DNA of 19,297 bases from Pseudomonadota bacterium (GTDB lineage: Bacteria > Pseudomonadota > Alphaproteobacteria > Acetobacterales > Acetobacteraceae), in assembly GCA_021845555.1 (NCBI GenBank), contig JAJZVS010000018.1:1-19297 (forward strand). The letters run 5' to 3'. Positions 7,578 through 13,806 of the stretch are shown piece by piece (positions within the stretch are counted from its first letter, which is position 1; every line of letters starts with the position of its first letter). The notes under the pieces are model-generated. The model saw nothing but the letters and a program-made list of their open reading frames with translations. It was not told the origin of the DNA and did no database searches. Position numbers and translations under genes: made by a program.

Positions 7578-8072
7578 ATGGATCAGATCGGCCCGGCCGC
7601 GATCGGTGCGGCGCTGCGCGAGCGGGTGGAGGATTTCCTGGCGGAGATCGCCTTCGCGCTGGACGACGACCGGCTGGAGGACTGGCCGGGGTTCTTCACC
7701 GAGGACGCGGCCTATCGGATCGTGCCGCGCGACGGGTACGAAGCCGGGCGCCCGATCGGCATCCTGCTGTGCGAGGGGCGTGGGATGATGCAGGACCGCG
7801 TGCTGGCGCTGCGCACCGCCAATATCTTCGAGCCGCACAGCTATTGCCACCTGCTCGGCCGGCCGCGGATCGCGCGCGCGGCGGACGGGGCGCTGACGGT
7901 GCGCAGCAGTTTCGTGCTGTACCGCACCATGCAGGGAGGTGGCACGGAGGTGTTCGCCGCCGGCAAGTATGTGGACCGGATCGTGGAGCGCGACGGGGCG
8001 CTGCTGCTGGCCGGGCGGGATGTGGTGGTGGAGTCCCGGCGGGTGGATATTCTGGTGGTGCTGCCGATCTGA
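7578..8072 (+). CDS. Ring-hydroxylating oxygenase, beta (small) subunit
   Basis: A 164-residue structural subunit of an alpha3beta3-type oxygenase, with the NTF2-like cone fold. The stretch around DDDRLEDWPGFFTEDAAYRI (about 28-47) and the motifs GRGMMQDRVLALRTANIFEP (69-88) and SYCHLLGRP (91-99) are hallmarks of the anthranilate/salicylate-hydroxylase small subunits. The length is usual for the family. The ATG at 7578 is preceded by a GGGGG run and lies 12 nt after the alpha stop, so the two genes form an operon. Small subunits in this group mainly stabilise the trimer and can influence substrate choice. Assignment to the family is strong because of both motif and partner. Confidence 0.9.
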   Translation: MDQIGPAAIGAALRERVEDFLAEIAFALDDDRLEDWPGFFTEDAAYRIVPRDGYEAGRPIGILLCEGRGMMQDRVLALRTANIFEPHSYCHLLGRPRIARAADGALTVRSSFVLYRTMQGGGTEVFAAGKYVDRIVERDGALLLAGRDVVVESRRVDILVVLPI

Positions 8073-8282
8073 GGCGGGATTCGGCGGGCGCAGAGCCGGC
8101 GACGCGGGCGGGGCGGTGACGCGCCGCCTGCTTACCGAATCCAGGCATTGATCGCCGCTGTCCGGACCGTACCAGGCAGGTGCTGACCGCGCGCGGCCGG
8201 AGGCCGTGGCGACGCCCCGCATCTCCCGTTCTGCCCCGGGAAGCCCTTGTCGTGCGGCGCTATTCCAGGGTCCCGGCCGTGG

Positions 8283-8487
8283 GGTGACGACCCAGATGGC
8301 GCGCTCGCGCTCGATGCGCATCCTGTCCGGGCGGGTGCGCCGGCGCTCGCCCTTGGAGAGGACATCGCCGGCGAGCCGGGTCGGCCCGCCCGCAGCAGAT
8401 GCCCGATCAGCGTCGTTTTGCCGGGGTCGGGGGAGAGACGATCGCTGGAACCCGGCGGCGGGCGATTTCGGCCTCGGGGCTGGTCAT
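8283..8487 (-). pseudogene. prfC: Degraded N-terminal fragment of peptide chain release factor 3 (prfC)
   Basis: Read leftward from an ATG at 8487, three frames in succession give an RF3 N-terminus. Frame 1 reads MTSPEAEIARRRVPAIVS (RF3: ...EIARRRTFAIISH). Near 8432 one base appears to be missing from the His codon, and the next frame reads PDPGKTTLIGHLL, the P-loop (RF3: HPDAGKTTLTEKLL). Near 8391 a second shift follows, and the third frame reads GGPTRLAGDVLSKGERRR then RMRIERERAIWVVT, matching the switch I region (RF3: GGAIQLAGEVKAKGERRR, IERERGISV). After that the similarity stops. About 65 of the usual roughly 530 codons remain, with two frameshifts and a Gly to Ala change in the ERERG motif, so it cannot make a working GTPase. 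The intact prfC is presumably elsewhere. Comparison is to the family as remembered. Confidence 0.78.
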
Positions 8488-8511
8488 GGGGGATCGCAGC
8501 AGGACGGCGCC

Positions 8512-8546
8512 GGGCGGCGGGCGGCGGGCGGCGGGCGGCGGGCGAG
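8512..8546 (+). repeat. GGGCGGC heptamer tandem repeat (4 full copies plus a partial)
   Basis: Copies lie at 8512-8518, 8519-8525, 8526-8532 and 8533-8539, with a degenerate fifth copy (GGGCGAG, 8540-8546). The G-triplets spaced by four bases meet the simple G3-N4 rule for an intramolecular G-quadruplex on the plus strand. It lies just outside the prfC remnant's start. Confidence 0.85.
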
Positions 8547-8745
8547 GGAATCTGCCGCGCCGTCCGGCGCCGGGTCCAGGCCGGATATCGGCCGGGCGCC
8601 GGACGGAATGCCGGACGCGGCCTGGGGATGTCTCGGGAATTGAGAACCTGGCTGGCGTCCCTGGGACGGCCGGCGGACCGCGAGGGAACGGGCGCGGCCG
8701 AGGCGGCGTGATTTGCAGTCGAATGCAAGGAGTTACACAGCTGTT

Positions 8746-8774
8746 TTGAGAATATGGAGTGGAACATACAGAAT
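8746..8774 (+). promoter_or_regulatory. Candidate promoter for the PEP-CTERM gene
   Basis: TTGAGA (8746-8751, 5/6 match to -35), a 17-bp spacer and CAGAAT (8769-8774, 4/6 match to -10) lie in the AT-richer stretch. Transcription from here would leave an untranslated leader of about 145 nt before the GTG at 8927. Confidence 0.35.
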
Positions 8775-8926
8775 GTGCCACTTGTCTTATTTTTAGCACT
8801 TTCAAATCGGTTACAGTCGTGTTAGGGTCGCAATCGGTTGAGTGAGCGGATTGGCGCAGGACATGCGGGCTTGCGCTGTCGCCAGGACGCTTGCCGGAAG
8901 CGAAGGCGGCATCGAAGGAGCTAAAA

Positions 8927-9802
8927 GTGGGACACCGTTCACTCTATAAGACATTCCATGCCGCGGCCACTCGCGCCGGCCGCTTCAGACCCGGCGTGTG
9001 GCTACCGATCATGGCCGCTGCGTTCCTTGCTCAGTCGGGGATGCCGGCGAGAGCGGATGTGACGTACAGCGCAACTGGTACCCCAGCGGGCCTATCGGCT
9101 ACGGCTACCGCTGTATTCTCGATATCGGGGGGGAGCCTCAATATTTCGGTCAGCGCCTCTGGTGGCGGGGTAGGCAATTACGGGCCTGGATCGGGCTTGA
9201 GTGGCTTGTTCTTCGACATTTCGGGCGCACCAACGCTTACGCCAAGCTCAGCGTCAGTCGCATCGGGTTCGAGCATCGTCAACGCTAGTTCGTGCAGCCC
9301 TGGCCCATGCTCAGGGGTCACTAATCTAGACGGTGAATGGGGTTACCAGTATTCAGCGGGCGGCTTCTCAGGCGGCCCCACCGCAGCCTATGGCATCGCC
9401 AGTTCGGGGTATCTCAGCACCGGGCTCACTGGTGACATCGGTAATTTCAACGGCGGGTTGGCTGGAACTAACCTCGACAACCCGGCCTCGCTCGATGGTG
9501 CCAATTTCGAAATCCTCCCGACGGGCGTGAGCCTTAACGGCGGCTTGTCTTCGACACCGGTCGTTGAAAACGCCGTGGACTTCAGCCTGTCAGGCCTGCC
9601 GAGCAGCTTCGTCCTCGCCGACATCTCGAACGTCAGCTTCCAATACGGAACTGGGTTCTCGGAGACCAACCTGGCGGGCACCACCACCGGCACAAGCGGT
9701 GGCAGCCAAGGCGCCACGGTTCCGGAGCCTGCCTCGGTGGCTATCCTGGCGGTCGGCTTGTTGGGCCTGGTCCTGATGCGTGCGCGGCCCCGCAGGCAAT
9801 AA
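8927..9802 (+). CDS. PEP-CTERM sorting-domain protein, function unknown
   Basis: A 291-residue exported protein. The N-terminus has basic residues followed by a hydrophobic core (VWLPIMAAAFLAQ, 24-36) and a likely signal-peptidase site after ARA at about 41-43. The body is Gly/Ser/Asn/Thr-rich with one close Cys pair (CSPGPC, 123-128) and no enzymatic motif I recognise. The C-terminus is a classic PEP-CTERM tag: VPEPAS (265-270), a hydrophobic helix (VAILAVGLLGLVLM) and the basic tail RARPRRQ. Such tags are cut by exosortase at the inner membrane; the proteins are usually tied to exopolysaccharide. The GTG at 8927 is chosen because AAGGAG lies 6 nt upstream; the TTG at 8891 lacks a ribosome site and would lengthen the signal region. 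GC content is visibly lower than in neighbouring genes. No exosortase is in the window. Confidence 0.85.
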   Translation: MGHRSLYKTFHAAATRAGRFRPGVWLPIMAAAFLAQSGMPARADVTYSATGTPAGLSATATAVFSISGGSLNISVSASGGGVGNYGPGSGLSGLFFDISGAPTLTPSSASVASGSSIVNASSCSPGPCSGVTNLDGEWGYQYSAGGFSGGPTAAYGIASSGYLSTGLTGDIGNFNGGLAGTNLDNPASLDGANFEILPTGVSLNGGLSSTPVVENAVDFSLSGLPSSFVLADISNVSFQYGTGFSETNLAGTTTGTSGGSQGATVPEPASVAILAVGLLGLVLMRARPRRQ

Positions 9803-10160
9803 ATTACGCAACCACGCCCATCGATAGCCCCTCGGGCGGCGGTGACGTAGGGGGTGTCGGCACTCTCGATGCGAAGATCCGCGCCAGCGGTCGCACCAAC
9901 GGCCACGTCGATGCCCTACCGGACCGTGCAAGCGGTTCGGTAGGACACCCCGACCGGCACTGCCTGACACCTACAACTGGCTGAGCCTGCCGGATCACGG
10001 AAAGTTGAAATCTTGCGCAGGCCGCCCGTGTGGCCCCGATCCGGCGCGGACGCGCCCGGGGCACCAATAGCCCGGCTCGGCCCCCCGGACTAAACCAATT
10101 TGTAACTCCTCCCGCCCCAGAAGCCGCGGACGTATCCGCGTTCCGCAAAAGGGCGAGACC
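9803..10160. other. 358-bp intergenic region between the two secreted-protein genes
   Basis: No gene is supported. It contains a strong hairpin at 9916-9943. The decamer TGTAACTCCT at 10101-10110 occurs in reverse orientation at 8728-8737, ahead of the PEP-CTERM gene. An AAGGG-type ribosome site sits before the ATG at 10161. Open frames on the minus strand through this stretch show no recognised domain. No clear promoter pair was found. Confidence 0.5.
9916..9943 (+). terminator. Strong 11-bp stem-loop downstream of the PEP-CTERM gene (possible terminator)
   Basis: Arms 9916-9926 (CTACCGGACCG) and 9933-9943 (CGGTTCGGTAG) pair over 11 positions, one of them G-U in RNA, around a 6-nt loop. It lies 113 nt past the stop and has no T-run, so it may be a factor-dependent end, an RNA-stabilising hairpin or a protein-binding dyad. 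Confidence 0.4.
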
Positions 10161-12137
10161 ATGCTTTTCGGCCACAAATCAACCACCGGCCTGACCGGCA
10201 ACACGAACCCCGGCTTCGGGGCACAAGGCGGCGCCGGACCGGACGGGACTTTCAATCCTTTCGATCTCCAGGCCGCACAGTTCCCCCTGCCGCTCGCCGC
10301 GGGCGGACACGGCGGCTCGCTCGGCCCGGGCGTCAGCAGCCCCGATTCCAGCGGATCGGCCAGCCAGACGGTGCTGTTCGCGCCGGACGCGACCAAGGGC
10401 GGGCACAGCGCCCCCGGCGGGACGACCACGAGTTCCGGGACGACGACGACCACCACCACCTCCACCTCCGGCTTCACGATCAACATCACCTGGGATTCCA
10501 GCGTCTCCTCGGCGCCGAGCGGCTTCACCACCGCGGTGCAGAACGCGGCGCAGTATCTCGAAACCCAGTTCAGCGATCCCGTCACGATCAATATCGACGT
10601 CGGCTACGGGGAGGTCGCGGGCAACGCGCTCGGCAGCAACACGCTTGGGTCGAGCGAGTCCTATCTTTCCAGCGTCAGCTATTCGTCGCTGCTGAACGCC
10701 ATGACCGCCGACGCGACCACCTCCGCCGACGCCAGCGCGGTCGCCTCCCTGCCCTCCACCAGTCCGGTGAACGGGACGTTCTGGACCACGACCGCCGAGG
10801 CGAAGGCGCTCGGCCTGGCGTCCGCCACCAGCACGGCGCTTGACGGCTATATCGGGTTTTCGAACGCGCTGCCGTTCACCTACAGCGACACCAGCGGCGT
10901 CGCCTCGGGAACCTATGATTTCAACGGCGTCGCCATTCATGAAATGAGCGAGGTGATGGGCCGCCTGCTGCTGACCGGTTCGACGGTGGGCAGCACGGCG
11001 AACAGCTATACCCCCTACGACCTGTTCCACTATTCCGCCGCTGGCGTGCGCGATTTCTCCGCCTCCACACCGGGCTATTTCTCCGTCAACGGCGGAACCA
11101 CGAACCTGGCGGCATTCAACACCACCTCAGGCGGCGATGCCGGGGACTGGGCGTCCTCGGTCACCAACGATGCGTTCGACGCCTTCTCCAACTCCGGCGT
11201 GGTGAACACCGTGTCCGCCGCCGATCTGACGGCGCTCGACGTGATCGGATGGAATCCGAGCTCGGGGACCACGTCGCCGAGCCCTTCCCCATCGCCATCG
11301 CCATCCCCTTCGCCGTCCCCGACGCCGTCGGTTGTTGCCCCCACCGGGGTGGCGATCGCCCCGGTCACCAGCGCGCTCGCCACCGCGCGCTCCGCGACCG
11401 GTCTCGCCGCCAACCACGCCCTGGCGGTGGTCGCCGAAGTCGGGGGCACCGCCGGCGATACCTACACCTACACGCTCGGCGGCAGCGGCGCCGCGTCCTT
11501 CGCGCTGACCGACGCCAATAACGAGGCGACGCTCTCCACCGGAGCGTCCGGTGTCGCCGGGTCCAGCACCGGAACCGCCTATGCGCTCACTCTTACCGCC
11601 AACGATACGACGATCGGAACCTCCTCCCCGGCCACGCCGCTGGAGGTGGTGGTGGGCAGCGGCAGCGGCGATACCATCCAGATCGCGGGACTGGTCGGTT
11701 CGGCCAACACCGCGACCCCGACCTTCATCTACGGAAGTGGGGGGAACGACACGCTGAACGGCTCCGGCATGACCGGCGCGCTGCTGTTTGCCGGCGGCGC
11801 GGGCGCCGACACCATGACCGGCGGCAGCGGCGCCAACCATTACCTGTATGGCGCCACCAGCGACTCCACCGCTTCGGCGATGGATGTGATCACCAACTTC
11901 CACGTTGGCACCGATGCGATCGACCTGACCGGCCTCGGCATCACGCTGGGGTATGGCGGTAAAGTGGGGGGCAAGGGCAAGCTCGCCGCGCACTCGATCG
12001 ACTGGACGTCCGCCCACGGCACCACGTTGGTTTATGTCAACACCAGCAGCGGCAGCGAGAGCCTGTCGGCGGCCAACATGAAGATCGATCTGCATGGCAA
12101 CCTCGCGCTGACCAGCACCAATTTCCTGCATCTCTGA
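10161..12137 (+). CDS. Large RTX-tailed metalloprotease-like secreted protein (HExxE variant, NF038122-like)
   Basis: A 658-residue protein with no N-terminal signal peptide. Residues 1-103 are Gly/Ser/Thr-rich, with a Thr run at 94-100. A protease-like domain covers about 104-365, with GVAIHEMSEVMGR at 257-269 (H260, E261, E264), then YDLFHYSAAGVRD, FSVNGGTTNLAAFN and GGDAGDWASS motifs. I recall these from the family annotated as NF038122 metalloproteases. The motif is HExxE, not the HExxHxxGxxH of serralysins. A Ser-Pro repeat linker spans 371-390. A cadherin-like beta domain follows at about 392-500. RTX calcium-binding repeats (GSGGNDTLNG, GGAGADTMTGG) lie at about 525-556 and a serralysin-type segment (MDVITNFHVGTDAIDL) at 574-589. 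RTX plus no signal peptide indicates type I secretion; no transporter is in the window. ATG at 10161 with AAGGG upstream. Catalytic activity is not assured. Confidence 0.82.
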   Translation: MLFGHKSTTGLTGNTNPGFGAQGGAGPDGTFNPFDLQAAQFPLPLAAGGHGGSLGPGVSSPDSSGSASQTVLFAPDATKGGHSAPGGTTTSSGTTTTTTTSTSGFTINITWDSSVSSAPSGFTTAVQNAAQYLETQFSDPVTINIDVGYGEVAGNALGSNTLGSSESYLSSVSYSSLLNAMTADATTSADASAVASLPSTSPVNGTFWTTTAEAKALGLASATSTALDGYIGFSNALPFTYSDTSGVASGTYDFNGVAIHEMSEVMGRLLLTGSTVGSTANSYTPYDLFHYSAAGVRDFSASTPGYFSVNGGTTNLAAFNTTSGGDAGDWASSVTNDAFDAFSNSGVVNTVSAADLTALDVIGWNPSSGTTSPSPSPSPSPSPSPSPTPSVVAPTGVAIAPVTSALATARSATGLAANHALAVVAEVGGTAGDTYTYTLGGSGAASFALTDANNEATLSTGASGVAGSSTGTAYALTLTANDTTIGTSSPATPLEVVVGSGSGDTIQIAGLVGSANTATPTFIYGSGGNDTLNGSGMTGALLFAGGAGADTMTGGSGANHYLYGATSDSTASAMDVITNFHVGTDAIDLTGLGITLGYGGKVGGKGKLAAHSIDWTSAHGTTLVYVNTSSGSESLSAANMKIDLHGNLALTSTNFLHL

Positions 12138-12149
12138 CGCCGCCCCGCT

Positions 12150-12183
12150 CGCCCGCCCGGACCGACGCAGGTCCGGGCGGGCG
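12150..12183 (+). terminator. Perfect 14-bp GC hairpin terminating the RTX gene
   Basis: Arms 12150-12163 and 12170-12183 are exact reverse complements (CGCCCGCCCGGACC) around a 6-nt loop GACGCA, 12 nt past the RTX stop. There is no T-run, common in GC-rich genomes. It ends 5 bp before the -35 element of the next gene, so it probably insulates the two transcription units. Confidence 0.65.
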
Positions 12184-12188
12184 ACGCA

Positions 12189-12217
12189 TTGACAGCGCCA
12201 CCGCCGCGCCTTGTCAT
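12189..12217 (+). promoter_or_regulatory. Candidate sigma-70 type promoter for the flavoprotein gene
   Basis: TTGACA (12189-12194), a 17-bp spacer and TGTCAT (12212-12217, 4/6 match) form the best promoter in the window. The predicted transcription start would be near 12224, about 20 nt before the ATG at 12244, a leader just long enough for the GGGGGGAAGG ribosome site (12233-12242). Confidence 0.6.
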
Positions 12218-12243
12218 CTTCCCAGCCACGCTGGGGGGAAGGC

Positions 12244-13416
12244 ATGACGATGCTGACAGGGGGCGAGTGCGACGCCATCGCCCGCGCCCGCCGCCTCGGC
12301 CCCGCGATCGAAGCCGCGGCCGATACGATCGAGCGTACCCAGCGCATCCCCGAACCTTTGCTGTCGGCGCTGCATGCGGCGCGGATGTGCCGGATGCTGC
12401 TGCCGCGCTCGGTCGATGGCGACGAACTGCCGCCCTGGGTCTATCTGCGCGCGGTCGAGGAACTCAGCCGTCACGACGCCTCCCTCGGCTGGAACGTGTT
12501 CGTCGCCAACAGCGCTGCGTTGATCGCGCCCTTCCTGCCGGCAGAGACGGCGCGCACGATCTTCGCCGACCCGCGCGCCGTGGTGGCCTGGGGACCGCCG
12601 AACGCGGCCACCGCCCAGGCGGTGCCGGGCGGCTACCGCGTCAGCGGCGAATGGCATTTCGCCAGCGGCTCCCGCCAGGCCACCTGGATGGGGGTGCACT
12701 GCCCGGTGGTCGAGCCGGACGGCACGCTCCGGCGCGGCGCGGCCGGGCGCACGGCGATCCGCACCCTCCTGTTTCCGGCCGAGCGGGCCGAGCGCATCGC
12801 CGACTGGCAGGTGGTCGGGCTGCGCGGCACCGCCTCGGAAGGCTACCGTCTCGCCGATCTGTTCGTGCCGGAGGCGTTCAGCGGCACCCGCGAGGACCCC
12901 ACGCTGCGGCGCGAGCCGGGCAAGCTGTTCGCCTTCACCATGCAGGGATTGTATGCGGTCGGCGTGGCCGGGGTGGCGTTCGGCATCGCGCGGGCCATGC
13001 TCGATGCGTTCATCGATCTCGCCACAAGAAAGACCCCGCGCGGGCTGGAGCGGCTGGCCGACAGCGCGGTGGTGCAGGCCGGCCTCGCCCGGCAGGAAGC
13101 CGGGCTCGGCGCCGCGCGCGCCTACCTGACCGCCACGCTGGCCGAGGTCTGGGAAGACGCCGGGGACACGGCGCCGATCGACATTCCGGCGCGGGCGCGG
13201 GTGCGGCTGGCCTGCGCGCATAGCATTGCCGCCGCGGTCGCGGCGGCGGATTTCACCTACAAGGCGGCGGGGATCGATGCGATCTTCCCCGGCAGCCCGT
13301 TCGAGCGGCGGTTCCGCGACATGCACACGCTGTCGCAGCAGATCCAGGCTCGCGAGGCGCATTTCGAGGCGGTGGGGGCCATTCTGCTCGGTTCCGTGCC
13401 GGAGGTGTTCTACTGA
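12244..13416 (+). CDS. Acyl-CoA dehydrogenase-fold flavoprotein (group D flavin monooxygenase-like)
   Basis: A 390-residue protein of the acyl-CoA dehydrogenase superfamily. The N-terminal helical domain includes the family-typical RIPEPLLSALHAARMCRMLL (34-53) and EELSRHDASLGWN (72-84). The middle beta domain has GGYRVSGEWHFASGSRQATW (129-148) and RGTASEGYRLADLFVPE (194-210). The C-terminal four-helix domain ends with FERRFRDMHTLSQQIQAREAHFE (353-375). The F-R-D-x-H-x-x-x-Q-Q/H-I-Q string and the lack of an obvious acyl-CoA catalytic Glu motif suggest the HsaA/DszC/HpaB-like monooxygenase side (FMNH2- or FADH2-dependent) rather than a beta-oxidation dehydrogenase; this is inference. The ATG at 12244 fits the ribosome site; a TTG at 12211 would lie upstream of the predicted transcription start. 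It stands alone, with no flavin reductase beside it. It faces the RHH gene 22 nt away. Confidence 0.82.
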   Translation: MTMLTGGECDAIARARRLGPAIEAAADTIERTQRIPEPLLSALHAARMCRMLLPRSVDGDELPPWVYLRAVEELSRHDASLGWNVFVANSAALIAPFLPAETARTIFADPRAVVAWGPPNAATAQAVPGGYRVSGEWHFASGSRQATWMGVHCPVVEPDGTLRRGAAGRTAIRTLLFPAERAERIADWQVVGLRGTASEGYRLADLFVPEAFSGTREDPTLRREPGKLFAFTMQGLYAVGVAGVAFGIARAMLDAFIDLATRKTPRGLERLADSAVVQAGLARQEAGLGAARAYLTATLAEVWEDAGDTAPIDIPARARVRLACAHSIAAAVAAADFTYKAAGIDAIFPGSPFERRFRDMHTLSQQIQAREAHFEAVGAILLGSVPEVFY

Positions 13417-13438
13417 ACGCGGCGCAACCGGACGGGAA

Positions 13439-13717
13439 TCACGCCGCGCGGCGGGCGACGTGCGGGCCGTGGCCGGCGGCGGCGTGCCCGGCCTCGGTCG
13501 CGGCGGCGCGGAAATAGGACAGCACGAAGACCCGCACGGCGCTGGTGCGCCCGCCGGCGTGGCGGGCGGCATCGACGGCACGGATCAGGGCGTGCACGTC
13601 CCTGCCCTCCCGCTGGCAGATCTCGATCAGCGCCTCCCACAGCTCGGGTTCCAGCCGCATGCTGGTCCGGCCGCCGCCGGCGATCACGTTGCGATTGACG
13701 AGCCGACTGGCTGACAC
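13439..13717 (-). CDS. Ribbon-helix-helix domain protein (RHH_4 type)
   Basis: A small protein of about 92 residues with the pattern SRLVNRNV near the start, then GGGRTSMRLEPELWEALIEICQ, the beta strand plus first helix of a ribbon-helix-helix DNA-binding fold, and the second helix REGRDVHALIRAVDAA. The closing SAVRVFVLSYFRAAATEAGH is what I associate with the RHH_4 domain common in Rhodospirillales. It probably binds DNA as a dimer; its target is unknown. The start is uncertain. GTG at 13717 is preferred because GGGGG lies 5 nt upstream and family members begin just before SRLVNRN; in-frame ATGs at 13729 and 13744 have no ribosome site. The C-terminal tail (HAAAGHGPHVARRAA) is His/Ala-rich. 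It is convergent with the flavoprotein and downstream of the DUF2336 terminator. Confidence 0.75.
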   Translation of the reverse strand: MSASRLVNRNVIAGGGRTSMRLEPELWEALIEICQREGRDVHALIRAVDAARHAGGRTSAVRVFVLSYFRAAATEAGHAAAGHGPHVARRAA

Positions 13718-13771
13718 GGCGACCCCCATCAGGACACGCGGCATCAGACCGCGGTTCGGTTAAGCAACGGC

Positions 13772-13803
13772 AAAAAACGACGGCACGCGCGGTGGCGCCT
13801 GCC
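13772..13803 (-). terminator. Intrinsic terminator of the GGDEF-DUF2336 operon
   Basis: On the minus strand, 4 nt after the DUF2336 stop, a 9-position stem (plus-strand arms 13782-13790 and 13795-13803, one central mismatch) with a 4-nt loop is followed by TCG and a run of six T (complement of 13772-13777). This is the only hairpin in the window with a true T-tract. Confidence 0.8.
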
Positions 13804-13806
13804 CGC

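Larger units (their letters stand above)
8073..8926. other. 854-bp gene-poor region: hairpin, prfC remnant, heptamer repeat, AT-rich leader
   Basis: No intact gene is supported here. From left to right it holds an inverted repeat after the oxygenase pair (GGATTCGG at 8077-8084, CCGAATCC at 8135-8142, 50-nt spacer); about 140 bp of unrecognised GC-rich sequence to 8282; the broken prfC fragment (8283-8487); the GGGCGGC tandem repeat (8512-8546); more unassigned GC-rich sequence to about 8710; and then a sudden AT-richer stretch (about 8711-8840) that probably carries the promoter of the PEP-CTERM gene. Long open frames on both strands through 8132-8767 have proline/arginine/glycine-rich products typical of GC-rich non-coding DNA. 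Confidence 0.6.

Noticed and set aside
6879..8321. A 480-codon minus-strand frame opposite the Rieske pair
   Set aside because: It is antisense to two well-supported genes. Its first residues (MRIERERAIWVVT) are in fact the switch I piece of the prfC remnant, and the rest has no family character.
8132..8767. Long overlapping frames on both strands that might be new genes
   Set aside because: Products are Pro/Arg/Gly-rich without ribosome sites. The only meaningful similarity is the short frameshifted RF3 fragment.
8770..8790. Possible sigma-54 site (TGGCAC on the minus strand, near 8775-8780)
   Set aside because: The GC element expected about 5 nt downstream is missing, and the orientation points away from the PEP-CTERM gene.
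9916..9943. Hairpin as the terminal repeat of an insertion sequence
   Set aside because: No transposase frame, no second copy in the window and no flanking target duplication were seen.
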